From positions 4,493,001 to 4,557,000 of the forward strand of contig NC_092024.1 of NCBI RefSeq assembly GCF_042242105.1: 64,000 nucleotides of DNA, given 5' to 3'. The position numbers and the translations under genes were made by a program. This DNA comes from Pempheris klunzingeri. Taxonomy: Eukaryota > Chordata > Actinopteri > Acropomatiformes > Pempheridae. A model generated the notes under the pieces. That model had not been told where the DNA came from. It ran no database searches and was given only the letters and a program-made list of their open reading frames with translations. This document shows positions 14,401 through 24,523 of the stretch, piece by piece (within the stretch, counting starts at the first letter, position 1; each line of letters starts with the position of its first letter).

Positions 14401-17400
14401 CTGAAGCTTCATTACTACAAGAGCCCTGATGTGCACAGCTTTGAATTGCACCTTGAGCCAATCTACAGTGTAATTAGTGACAATGCCAACATCATTCAGG
14501 CACAATTTGAACAATGTAGAGACAAAGTAGTTGCACTTCTAAAAGATTCATACAACCAAGCAAAGTCACGATATATCAAACACAAAATTGATACTTCTAG
14601 TCTGCCTCCTACAATCTTCACTGTCCCGGGATACAAAATACCAATATTTAATATTCAGGTTTCTGCTTTTAGGGCTGAGATGCCGGCCTTTAGTTACTTT
14701 GTCCCAAAGGAGGTTAGTACCCCAAGTTTCAAAGTTCCAGCACTGGGTTTCTCTGTGCCATCCTATACCCTTGTGCTACCATCTTTGGAGTTACCCGTCA
14801 TCCATGTTCCAGAAACTTTAAGTGAAATAAAGTTACCCACTTTCACTCTACCAGCTATTCAGAACAACATTGTGATCCCGGCCATGGGTAACATAACTTG
14901 TGATTTCTCTTTCAAATCCACTGTGATTACCCTAAGTGCTAATGCTGGCCTATACAACCAGGCTGATGTTGTTGCTCGGTTTGGTGCATCCTCAACATCT
15001 GTATTTGAAGTTTTGAATGGAAAAATTGATGGCACCACTAGTTTGACAAGAAAGAGGGGTATAAAACTGGCCACCTCTGTGTCCCTGGAGCATGACAATG
15101 TGGAAGCAAACCATGAATGTGCTTTTAGTCTCACCAAAAGGAGCTTGGAAGTTTCTGTGGCCAACTCTGCAAAAATAAATCTACCTTTCCTTAATCTGGA
15201 ATTGAGTCAAGAACTCACTGGAAATACCAAGGCCAAGCCAAATGTTGTTTCAGTGAAAAAGCTAAAATACATGTTTAACATTCCTCTGATTGAGTCTGCA
15301 GGCAAAGGAAGCATTGATATGAACTGGGCACTGGAAGCACTGTCTTCCTATGTGTCACTGGAGACCTCTAATCAAGGGAAGTCAGACATAATGATAATGG
15401 ACAGATGTAACTTTGCTGGAGATGTAGAAAATTCTGTCAGTTTCTACCTTAGTGCCAATGGTCTGCGTTCAACAATCAGGACTGCCTTAAACTCAAACAT
15501 AGACAAACAGGAGAAACAAAAACGAAGCGCAAACAATAACATCTTCCAGTTCGACTTGAATAAGAACTTGGCCATTGAGGTCTCCTTGCGGCGCTTGTTT
15601 GCAACAGTTGATTACACGGGCAAGAACAATGTTGACTTTTCATCTTTCAACACAAATGGAGAGCACATTATTAAAGGAGAACTAGATTTTGTTCCTCTAA
15701 CAACCCTCAAGACAACACTGAACATTGATATAAGTCAGCCGAGTAGTTTTGGTCATGCTGGACTCATTCAGACCATCAACCTTTCCATCAACTCAGAGAA
15801 GCAGTCTTTCACTTGGAGTGGAAAGGAACAGCTGGCATCTCTCATCCATGCTTTTGATTTGCTCATGTCCAATGATGAATCTGTTGTACACATGGACATA
15901 ACCGAATCAGTGGAAGGCCACCTAGCTTTCTTGAAGTCAGTTAAGCTTCCTGTATATCAGAGGAATCTCTGGGACGTGTTAAAGTTTGATCAGTTCACAA
16001 ATATGGACAACTTACAGTTCCTTAACATCTCTTCCAGCATTGTATACACAAAGTCCATGGATGGTCTGGAGTATACAATACCATCTACACTATTTGAAAA
16101 TGGTGTCACTTTCTACATCCCTGAGATAAGCATCGAAGTACCTTCTTGGGTTAAAGAAATGCAGCATTCCATAGGGAATATAGATATGCAATTAGGAAAC
16201 CCTGATGCTTCTCATCATTTCACTCTTCCTGCAATCTCAGTTCCAGCCTTTGATGTGCCATTTACCAACCTGCATGTGGAACCCTTTACAATTGATCCTA
16301 AGAATCTTAACATCCCAAAGGTGATCACCACCACTCCTTTTGAAATCATGTTACCTGGCTTGCCAATAGTGTCAGTGCCCAGTTATGATGTAAACACAGA
16401 GTATCTACAGGGGAAAATGTCATTCCTTGCATTCAAGATTCCACATTATGACATCACAGTCTCATCTTTCACATTACCAAAATCTTTTACTATTGGAGAG
16501 CACACAATCAGCCTAAATGAAATCACAAGCCAGATTTCAAACTTTGAACTTCCAACTATTGTTATTCCAGAGCAAAAAATTGAAATCCCTGAAATTGTCC
16601 TACATGTGCCTTCAAGTGTTTTTATCCCAACTTTTGGAGCCCTTACTACTACTCTGGAGGTTTCCTCCTCCATTTATAATGTGTCAACAACTGCCAGTGT
16701 GGAGAAAAAGCAGTCGAGCCTTATAACTTCGCTGAATTCCATCTGTACTTCTACCTTAATCTTCTTGGAATATGACCTCTCAGGTAAGACTTAATTTGAT
16801 AAGAGAATTTTGTGAGAATTACTGGATCTAAGACATTGCAACGTATATAATATTTTATATTGCTTATGCCCCCTTAGCGAGTGCATCCCTTGGATTTGAT
16901 AATGGAATAATCAATCTAAATGGGAAGTGCAGCTTGATTCACAATGATGTAAATGTTGACTGGCAACATGTTTTGACACAAAACCTAAGGTAAGTGTACT
17001 GAGTATATTTTCTGCTTCATTCTTTTTGTCATTAGATTTGAAACCTACATTTGGTAGCTTAATTTAATCTCCATGGAAGTTAATTTCTGCCAATATAATA
17101 AAAAAAAATTAGCTGTCAGAGCTACTGTGAGGAAGAAATGAAGAAGAATTCTTATGTTGGGTAGGAGGTCTGATGTTGTTACATGCTAATGTATGATGAA
17201 CATCAAAAAAATTTCTTTTTTTTTCTTAGGATGAAGCGCCAAACCCCTCAGGCTGATTTGATGTAAGATTTTTTTCATCCAAAGGCTGGTTTTCTGCATA
17301 TTTGAACAGTTCTCAGGAATGGGTTGACCAAAGATGCAGAAGAAAATATCTCTATTAACTAACTCTTTCTCTGTTTTACAGGGAGTCTCATCATGCTCTT

Positions 17401-18865
17401 AATGTTGACATTACCAGCCGAACATTTGCTGATGTGAGCTTTCGCTTTGCTTCCCGCAAAGATGGCATCACTGCATCTGTGTCTTCTCCATCATCTGGTT
17501 TCCTTGGATTGCATTTACAGCGGAGGTCCACATCACAATTGTATGGAAAACTGTTCGGTCGCTACCTAGTAAGACACTCTTTAAACTCTTTTCTTTGCAT
17601 ATTATCTGTTGTGTCTGCAGATGGAGTGATGCTATATGTAGTACACTGTTTTAACTATTATTCCTCTCAATTTCTTCCCTTAACTTTAGTCTACTCCTGA
17701 AAAGGATACTGATGTTTTCACCACCAAAGCCACGCTAAGAAACTCTGAAAAGTTGATTGTACAAACTTCATGGAATTGGGATTTCCTCCATGATGTGTTT
17801 GAGGGGACCAAGGATAGGATTCCTGCTATGACTGATGCCATGCTCAAGTTCATTAACAAGTATCACACTGCCCACTTTGGCTTTGATCTCAACCGTGGTG
17901 GCATGAAGCTGAAAAATACGGTTTCCAATGTCATTGAGAGAGCCTATCATGAGGTTCCCTTTAACAAATTGCAGAATTCAATCAAACACCTTGATGATCA
18001 AGGAACAGACATATACAGGAAGGCCTCTGACAGCTTGATGTCCTTAAGAGTGCAGAATGTAATAGACAGGTTGGCTCAGGATGTTAAACAAGTTTTGAAA
18101 CGCATTGAAGATGAAATGTATGTCTTGCTAGATTCAAGCACACAGTTCTTGAGTGACATAAAGTTTACAGTGCCCGGATCTGAGGAGAAGATCTCGAGCC
18201 TGGAGATGGTCCAGCGAGCTCGACGATCTTTGTCCAGAGTCGCTGACGGGGTAATGCAAGCTCTTGCCAGCCTCGTGGAGATGATTTCTGAATACATCAG
18301 GAAAACAGAGTTCACCATACCTGTAACTGGCGTTGTTTTTAATGGAAATGAGATCATGGATAAATTGTCTTCTACTAAATCTATATATGATCAGCTAAGA
18401 CATTCTGTGCACAGGGGGTTCGCTTTCCTGCACAAGACAGTTAATGACCTTTTCCAGGAGATTACTGAAAAAAGTGACAATTTCATCACTTACTTAAGAG
18501 ATGAAAATGTGGAAGTTGCTGCCCAAGTTGATGCCATATATGCAGAGGTTCTGCAGTCTTCAAAACAACATATTGAGGAGGCAAAGAGATATGTGGCTGA
18601 GTATAAAGACCTTGGCAAACTGAGGACTCAAGAGGCTTATGATGCTTTAAGTATGGAGAGTGTAAATAATGACACCAAGGAGTTTATTAATACTTTGCAG
18701 TCACATCTCTATAGTGGACTTAATGAAGGCATCAATCTAATGAGAAGGACTTCCCAGAGCACAGCACCATACATTAGAGTGACCGATAAAAAGATGGACT
18801 TTGAAATTCCTTTACCCTTCCATTGGAAGTCCTTCAACGAATGGCCGTCGCAATTTAGACAGTGA
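515..18865 (+). CDS. apob: apolipoprotein B (apoB-100-like), 5'-partial, 23 exons
   Basis: Structural protein of VLDL/LDL-type particles, secreted from liver, intestine and yolk syncytial layer. Exons: 515-639, 725-801, 884-1340, 1548-1692, 1793-1939, 2050-2261, 2939-3146, 3246-3416, 3536-3739, 4273-4440, 4555-4760, 4849-5031, 5211-5341, 5869-6079, 6443-6615, 6714-6889, 8196-8317, 8512-8885, 9212-16783, 16878-16989, 17230-17262, 17382-17568, 17690-18865. All junctions are GT-AG and codon phase closes across every one, giving 4,189 residues and a TGA at 18863. The protein aligns by eye with human APOB along its whole length: vitellogenin-type N-terminal module, open beta sheets, amphipathic helical belt, beta belt and C-terminal helices. 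The first ~170 residues are missing because of the window edge. No frameshift or internal stop is seen, so the gene looks functional. Teleosts carry more than one apob paralogue; which one this is cannot be settled here. Confidence 0.97.
2490..2575 (+). repeat. Short interspersed repeat fragment in apob intron
   Basis: A run of GAATCA units followed by a CTTTAATTGTCATTGCAAGG-type segment and ACAACGAAATT. This combination is a familiar dispersed fish repeat end. It lies in the 2262-2938 intron and carries no coding potential. Confidence 0.5.
5362..5411 (+). repeat. (TG)n microsatellite in apob intron
   Basis: About 25 uninterrupted TG dinucleotides starting 20 bases after the splice donor at 5342. 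It is probably length-polymorphic. Confidence 0.97.
6206..6345 (+). repeat. Dispersed repeat of the CCATCCATT-CTATACCGCTTATCC type
   Basis: Begins with CCATCCATTGTCTATACCGC and continues through a GGGGGGAGCTGGAGCGAATCC segment and a CACCCTGGACTAGTCACCAG segment. This organisation is common in fish genomes as a short LINE- or SINE-derived fragment. A shorter relative is at 20304-20345. It lies wholly in an apob intron. Confidence 0.55.
7821..8054 (+). mobile_element. hAT-type MITE with 8-bp target-site duplication
   Basis: A 234-base element with terminal inverted repeats: the left end reads CAGGGGTGTCAAAC and the complement of the right end reads CTGGGGTGTCAAAC. The 8-base duplication CTCTAACC flanks it exactly, at 7813-7820 and 8055-8062. 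An 8-base duplication is the hAT signature. There is no ORF, so it is non-autonomous. Its ends share GTGTCAAACTCA with the large hAT at 36666-41636, so the two belong to related families. It lies in the 6890-8195 apob intron, clear of the splice sites. Confidence 0.9.
8253..8264 (+). other. apob: Furin-type Arg-Ser-Lys-Arg motif in apoB
   Basis: Codons CGG AGT AAG AGG encode Arg-Ser-Lys-Arg followed by Ser in the exon at 8196-8317. This fits the R-x-K-R consensus for proprotein convertases. Two weaker relatives, both also followed by Ser, are at 11068-11079 (Lys-Ser-Lys-Arg) and 15514-15525 (Lys-Gln-Lys-Arg). Cleavage is not shown by the sequence. Confidence 0.5.
9212..16783 (+). CDS. apob: apob giant exon (equivalent of mammalian exon 26)
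   Basis: One uninterrupted 7,572-base coding exon giving about 2,524 residues. It covers the end of the first beta belt, a long amphipathic helical stretch (about 11,160-12,715, rich in Asp/Glu/Lys with regular Ile/Leu), and the lipid-binding beta belt. Clusters of Pro-x-Phe-x-Ile/Val-Pro type strands appear at about 12,720-13,140, 14,610-14,880 and 16,080-16,640. The length matches what I recall for human APOB exon 26. The acceptor at 9210-9211 and donor at 16784 are canonical, and phase is 1 on both sides. Confidence 0.96.
15043..15072 (+). other. apob: LDL-receptor-binding motif (site B equivalent)
   Basis: Encodes [10 protein letters not shown]. Human site B is the same apart from Leu for Ile. 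This basic cluster is the established receptor-contact segment of apoB-100. Its retention implies that fish particles carrying this protein can use an LDLR-like receptor. Confidence 0.9.
17690..18865 (+). CDS. apob: apob terminal coding exon (C-terminal helical domain)
   Basis: The last exon encodes about 390 residues that are largely amphipathic helix, ending with Phe-Arg-Gln and TGA at 18863-18865. It corresponds to the C-terminal helical region of apoB-100 that bends back over the particle. The first residues (Ser-Thr-Pro-Glu-Lys) align with human SSPDKK. The upstream acceptor is a CTTTAG at 17684-17689. Confidence 0.93.
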   Translation, partial: STPEKDTDVFTTKATLRNSEKLIVQTSWNWDFLHDVFEGTKDRIPAMTDAMLKFINKYHTAHFGFDLNRGGMKLKNTVSNVIERAYHEVPFNKLQNSIKHLDDQGTDIYRKASDSLMSLRVQNVIDRLAQDVKQVLKRIEDEMYVLLDSSTQFLSDIKFTVPGSEEKISSLEMVQRARRSLSRVADGVMQALASLVEMISEYIRKTEFTIPVTGVVFNGNEIMDKLSSTKSIYDQLRHSVHRGFAFLHKTVNDLFQEITEKSDNFITYLRDENVEVAAQVDAIYAEVLQSSKQHIEEAKRYVAEYKDLGKLRTQEAYDALSMESVNNDTKEFINTLQSHLYSGLNEGINLMRRTSQSTAPYIRVTDKKMDFEIPLPFHWKSFNEWPSQFRQ

Positions 18866-19076
18866 TTAATGGCTCACTTCATAAAGTAGGTAATTTGAAT
18901 TAAATGACCAAATTTATATGCCTGTGTGAAAAAAAATGACACTTTGTTTGATGCCGAGAGAGAACTTTTAAAATGCGTTTTCACTCATGAAATACATACA
19001 AGATTTCTTTATTATTATACAATTATGGCCTATCGATGTTTTTCCATGTAAAGTTACTGTTTGATAATGGTGTTCA

Positions 19077-19082
19077 ATTAAA
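19077..19082 (+). terminator. apob: Candidate apob polyadenylation signal (ATTAAA)
   Basis: ATTAAA about 210 bases after the apob stop, followed by a T/G-rich stretch (TTTTGTGTTGG). A second ATTAAA lies near 18898, so the choice is tentative. Confidence 0.5.
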
Positions 19083-19507
19083 CATTGCTGAATGCTGACT
19101 TTTGTGTTGGTCATACTGTCTCAACATATCCTTAGTAAATCAAAAGACCAAAAACATTTGGATGTTTATGGAAGAATGGGTAGAGTAGTAGCAAAGGGAG
19201 ACATTTGTCTCACAGAAAGTGCACATGGATGCATCAGTATTTACAATCTAATAGTGTCATATAATAATATATTTGTCTTAGGGCCATTTTTTTGTAGAAC
19301 CAGTGCATTTCCCTAGCAATATGTATGAGCTATAAGTAGGACTGTAATTGTATTTTAGCACTGATATTTTAACTAGTAAAAACTAGTACAAAGTAAAAGA
19401 TCTGAATTATTTTTCAGAATTAATAATTATTTTTTCCACCACTGATGATAAGAACCTTGAAGTGGATTCTACTTGGACCTGATCTTGAGGCCTTATCTTG
19501 AGTGTAA

Positions 19508-19714
19508 GTGGTCTGTATTGGTATAGCACCTTTCTAGCCTTACATTGCATCCTCATTCCCCACATCATTCACACAGGAGTAATCTAAGTTGGAGACTATT
19601 CTTTTACACTGAAGTTACACTTTGACATGCTGACTAAGAGGAGCTGAGCATCGAACCGCCGAATTTCCAACTGATGAACGACCCACTCTAACTCTGAGCC
19701 ACAGTCGCCCCAAG
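19508..19714 (-). mobile_element. tRNA-derived SINE
   Basis: Read on the minus strand from 19714, the head contains GGCTCAGAGTTAGAGTGG (A-box-like, 19683-19700) and GGTTCGATGC (B-box-like, 19648-19657). This pol III promoter arrangement is typical of a tRNA-derived head. The tail ends in a GTGCTATACCAATACAGACC-type segment. The same tail recurs on the plus strand at about 42048-42143 and 54030-54238. No tRNA cloverleaf is retained. Confidence 0.75.
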
Positions 19715-20303
19715 TGGTCTAAAGAGTGGTCTGGGTGTTATATTCTTTCAGATGAAATTGTGACTGTGTGGTGCATTATCCTACATTTTGTTTGTCGTTA
19801 CTCATATTAAAACCAGCCAACCTGAAGCAATACCTTTTTCCAGCTGAAGGATATCATACAGTACTGGCAGTGATAGAGATGAACAGGGAGTTAATATGGG
19901 CTCAGAGGGTCAGAGGTCTCACAGGTTAATGTTGTTAAGCACAGGTTCCCTCTCTATCATTGTGTGTCACAGCTCAGACTATTACTGAGCCAGGCTCATT
20001 TCAGCCGCTATTTTTCCTTCTGTCTAATCTTTCTCTTAAGCAATGACTATTGACCACTAATGTCTGCTGCTCAAAGGATAGGTTCACATTTGTTTAAGTC
20101 TATTTTAAAACCCACATGTCCATAAACTGTTTGTCTTGCTGTAATCATTCCTCTAGTCCATGCTGTACATGGAGAGATCCCTTCATCATCCGGTTCCAAT
20201 GTCAGTAAGGATCAAAATCCATAATATCCACTAAGCAAATACAAATTCTATAGTATGGACAAATCAAATATCTTCCAAATTTGTAGTCTTTCTATGACAC
20301 CAT

Positions 20304-20345
20304 CCATCCATCCATCCATTTTCTGCCGCTTATCCGGCTTATCTA
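20304..20345 (+). repeat. Fragment of CCATCCAT / CCGCTTATCC repeat
   Basis: Four CCAT units followed by TTTTCTGCCGCTTATCCGGC, a short copy of the repeat type seen at 6206-6345. Confidence 0.5.
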
Positions 20346-22193
20346 TGACACATTTCTCCTTTTGTGTTGCCATCCCTTGAGAGCAGCTCAGCACAGAAAT
20401 ACTGTCAGGGCAAAAACCAGGAGGGAATTTTATACCAAAAATGCTGTCAAATTCAGACTGTTGGAGCCTCATATTAATGTCAGATAAAGTTAGGAATGGT
20501 AGAGCTGTGGTAAACTCACATTACCCTTGTCAAATAAAATCGCAATGTTTGCAGAACGGCATGATGGAAAAAGGCTTGTTTGATAAAAATGACCTCTTTC
20601 TGAACTCCTATGATGACACTGTGATACTGCACACTCTGCAGCACTGTTTCTTACAGAAAATGTGTTGTATGGAAAGTCGTAGTAAAATGATTCCTATTCA
20701 GGATGCCATGCTCTCTTTATCTGTTTTTGATCAAAGAGGACAGTATTGCAGCTTAGTAATGCAGTTAGTTTGAAGACAATGAAGACATGCTTGTTTTATG
20801 AGTGAAAGGGGAAATTATAGTTGGTTACAAAAGGTATTAAAGTTCTCGGTGTTCTGCCTAGTTTTACCACACATCATCATGAATCACGGGTAAAGTAAAC
20901 ACAGTATTGTTATGAACTAAATTACACAATTATGTTCTTTGTCTCTGTCAGGTGGTGGGATTCTGTCATGACTAAGCCCAGGTAAAACAATAGACATATT
21001 GTACAATATGTCTACACCTCACATAGAAAAACAATGGGCCTCATACAAACAGATTTGTTCTTAAGTGGCATTCACAAATGTTAGTCTGCCTTTATTCGCG
21101 AGGGGAAAAACACTTGGTTGATTTATGATTAATTCTAATGCTTTAATGTGAACTCTACTAAAATCAACAAAAATAGATATTTTTTAGGTTTTAGCAGCAT
21201 ATTTAGGCATGAATACTTATAGAGTTCAGTATATTCTAAAGCTGCCTCAGCTTATTTATGGAACTCCAACATCCTCTGTTGATGCTGATTTCTTTCAGCA
21301 AGACTTGAAGCTGAAGCAGCGTGAAATTCATCTCTTTACTCTTTATTTTTACTTTATTTTAAGTATACCACAGTGTGAAAGTACTCCATTACAAATAGAG
21401 GTCATGCACTGTAACATGTGTACTAACATGAACTAACTAAGAAGCTCGACGAGCCATAAGAGCTGCTCAAGGTGGACGTGATTTTAACCACTTTATATGA
21501 TGATCATACTATGTTTTACACTGTGAAAACTGTATTATTATTAGGAGTAGTAGTAGTGGTAGTATTAGTAGTAGCAGTAGCAGTAAGAATATGGATATAG
21601 GTAGGTATATCAAAATGTGCTGATATATTGTACTTGGATAAATGTATGTAGTTTTTTTCCACCACTGTTCTTGGGTGTCATTTTTGTGAATAAAACAAAA
21701 CAGGTACACGTGGATGTCGACTATGCAAATGATCAAATCTTCAAAATGCTCACTTTGTCACAACAGGCGACACTCACCTGGTTGAGACAACCAATTTACG
21801 ACACGTTTGTGCAGTTAACAGAGTTTGGTGAGTCTGATAAGGGATCCTCGAACTCAGACAGTATGAAAAATGAGGGATATGAATATGAAAATGTTGAACC
21901 GACTTGTTGTAACAGCTGATTTTGGTCTCTAATTGCACCGATAATAATAACTTTTCAAGCAAGGACCATAAAAGCGTTGAAGGGAGAAATAAAGTGCAAT
22001 AAAGAGATAGAGTACTACAAGAACAACAGCATCAAAGGAGAAAAACACTGGCTATTGAGAGGGATCACTATAGAAAAAGACAACATAGGCTTTATTCATT
22101 CACTAAATGTGTTTACTGGTGTGTGGTGAACATTACAGCTTCACAGACATGACCATAGACTAATAAGTCAAGCATGCTATTCTGAATCAGTCA

Positions 22194-22272
22194 TGTACTG
22201 AATCAAGCTTTTGTGGCAGGCAATTCCAAACTTTTTCCAAACTTTTGAACCGTAAATGTAAAGAATAGGGAG
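22194..22272 (+). repeat. 80-bp dispersed repeat, copy 1
   Basis: Shares TACTGAATCAA, GTGGCAGGCAATTCCAAACT, TTTTGAACCGTA and ATGTAAAGAATAG with 25889-25970, with one small insertion or deletion. The phrase TTCCAAACTTTTGAACCGTA resembles a Tc1-type terminal repeat, so both may be MITE scraps. No flanking duplication was identified. Confidence 0.7.
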
Positions 22273-23699
22273 GCTATTCTTTTCATGAAATGAAATCTGA
22301 CGCAGAACTGGGCTCTACTCACTGTTAAACAAATATCTCGAAAAGATATATTTGTTTAACCAACAATAATGAATCGATCCTTCTAAGTATTGTTCATGAA
22401 TTCACCGGCTGATCTATCTTATCCCTCTGTGCCATAGAGCTCCATTAATGTTTAAAACACATCAGTCAGCCTCACCGCTGCATGTTACACTGACATGTTA
22501 CTTAATTACCTTAATGAATAATAATAAGAAGAAATTACTTTTCTGAATTTCCTTAATACTCAGAGTACCAAGTGTGGTTTAATCTGCAGCTCAAAATAGT
22601 GTCTGGGAAATGCACCATTTCCTCCAGTCTGAGGAGACTGAAAGATTTTTTTACTGAGAGGGGAACTTACTGTTGTATATTCTATACTATACTACATATA
22701 CTGTATTCTATGCACTTGCATCTCTACGGTGACCTTTATTATGACTAGACACTGGCATATGGGTGTCATCAGCACATTCAACTGAATCCTATTAGTCAAA
22801 ATGTCATGTTTTTTTTTCTCTCCCTCTAATCCATGGTGAAGATCCTGTCTTTGTCGCTGCCTTTTGCACCTGCGAAAGTTCACCATCTGATCTGACTTTC
22901 ACTCTTCCCAAACAGAAACCAGTCTCTGCTGCACAGGGACAGTGCACAGTTTTTCACTAAAGGTCAGGCTAATGCCCCCAGTCACCTGTAGATGTTGTCA
23001 CCTTTACACCTGAAATGATAACTTCAAATTCCAATTGATTGTAAGTGTTTCTTTCAGTCACAATGTACCACATCAAAGAGTGTAGGTGTCCAACCATTCA
23101 AATGACTGGTGATTTCTATCATTAGTTTGGTACAGATTTCCTTAATGGCAGAGAACTCAAAACTAAAGACTTTACTGTAACAGCCCATATATTCTGTGGT
23201 GTGTATTGTATTGCATTTAACTGTATTAACATTATAGAATATCATTATTTTAGTTTAAATCCAAGGTTATATACATTATATACATTCCAACATTGCAGTT
23301 TTGAAATTACACTGCTAATTACATTTGGTTTAACACGCTGCTTAATCTTATATTTACAGGATGATGCATGCACACATGCAGCTGCAGGTTCAGAGACTGA
23401 GCAGACGTCCAGATATTAAGGCTTTTAGATGAATTCTAGAAACTTTATGGTAGGGAGTAATTTAAGGACGTATCTTTGTCTGCATTTCTTTACATACGAT
23501 TAGATTTTTAGAAGTTGTTGTTTACTTGTTGAAGACAACAAGTTTGCATTTCTTTTGCAGATTTGCACTAAATAATAAATAACTGATATTAAACAATGTA
23601 AATAATGTGAATCAACAGCGCACTGTTGCACAGAGGGAAAGACTAGAGAGGGGAAATGAAGTGATGGAGTGATGTTATTGTTGAGTGACGCTAACCAAC

Positions 23700-23847
23700 A
23701 GAAAGAAGAAAGGGATTGTGGGACGGTCGGTAAACTGACCAATCAGTATCCAGCAGTGAGTAAAGCAGGAAGTCCTCACACTGAGCTAAACGGAGCCCGC
23801 AGTCAATGGGGAGGACATTACTTTATGCTTTTTACCGCTGTTAAGAG
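23700..23847 (+). other. ldah: Putative ldah 5' UTR exon
   Basis: Non-coding first exon ending in AAGAG at 23847 before a GTAAAA donor. The 5' boundary is not determined. It contains an ATG whose frame closes within the exon (Met-Gly-Arg-Thr-Leu-Leu...stop), so it could act as an upstream ORF. It is assigned to ldah because the next acceptor (24511-24513) opens the exon with the ldah start. Confidence 0.45.
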
Positions 23848-24523
23848 GTAAAATATATTCTAGCAAACATTATACTTCGGAAAAAACAGCCACTAGGATT
23901 CAAGCTAATGTTACACGCAGTACCTTTTAATTTTCACTAATTTAAGCTATTGTCGATGCAAGTGTCGACCCTCACACCAAACTCCATTTAAAATACGTAC
24001 ATTTAATGCGGCTTCATATTGATATTGAGTAACATTGGTGATTGGTATTGAGTTGCTCTGTTCAGATGCGACACTTGAAAGTATTCTGTAGTTCGGCCAC
24101 ATCGAATTAGCAATAATCGTATCAGGCACGTTGAAATCCTCTCACTGCTCTGTCCCACAGTATACAGGTGTGTGTTTGTGGACTGGACTGGTGGAAACTG
24201 AAGGGTTTCCAGTTGTTTACCTTCTGCTCTTAAGAGAAATTCTGTGAATACGAGCACATCTCACATGTAGACCATGGACTGGCCCTCTAATCCCCCCACA
24301 CAGGAAATGCATCACCTTTGGACCCTGCTGATAAAGTGTCAGTTATTAGAGGCAGCTGACATTATTACACTGTCCTATCCCAGTGATGCACTTGCACCTC
24401 TTCCATACGTGTACATACATGTGTTTACCATGCGATTAGATAGACACAAGGTTCCTAAAGGGTGTGTAAAATGATGATACATGGCGCTTCTGTTCTTCCT
24501 CTCTCTTCCTCAGAGCTAATGAG

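Larger units (their letters stand above)
18866..23650. other. apob-ldah intergenic region
   Basis: No host gene is recognised on either strand. It contains the apob 3' UTR, a SINE at 19508-19714, a CCATCCAT-type fragment at 20304, a (TAG)n-like run near 21540-21590, and one copy of an 80-base dispersed repeat at 22194. Open frames here are short and show no familiar domain. Confidence 0.7.

Noticed and set aside
21509..21736. Leucine/isoleucine-rich minus-strand frame near 21.5-21.7 kb
   Set aside because: It comes from the TAG/TAT-rich simple repeat; no signal of a real membrane protein.
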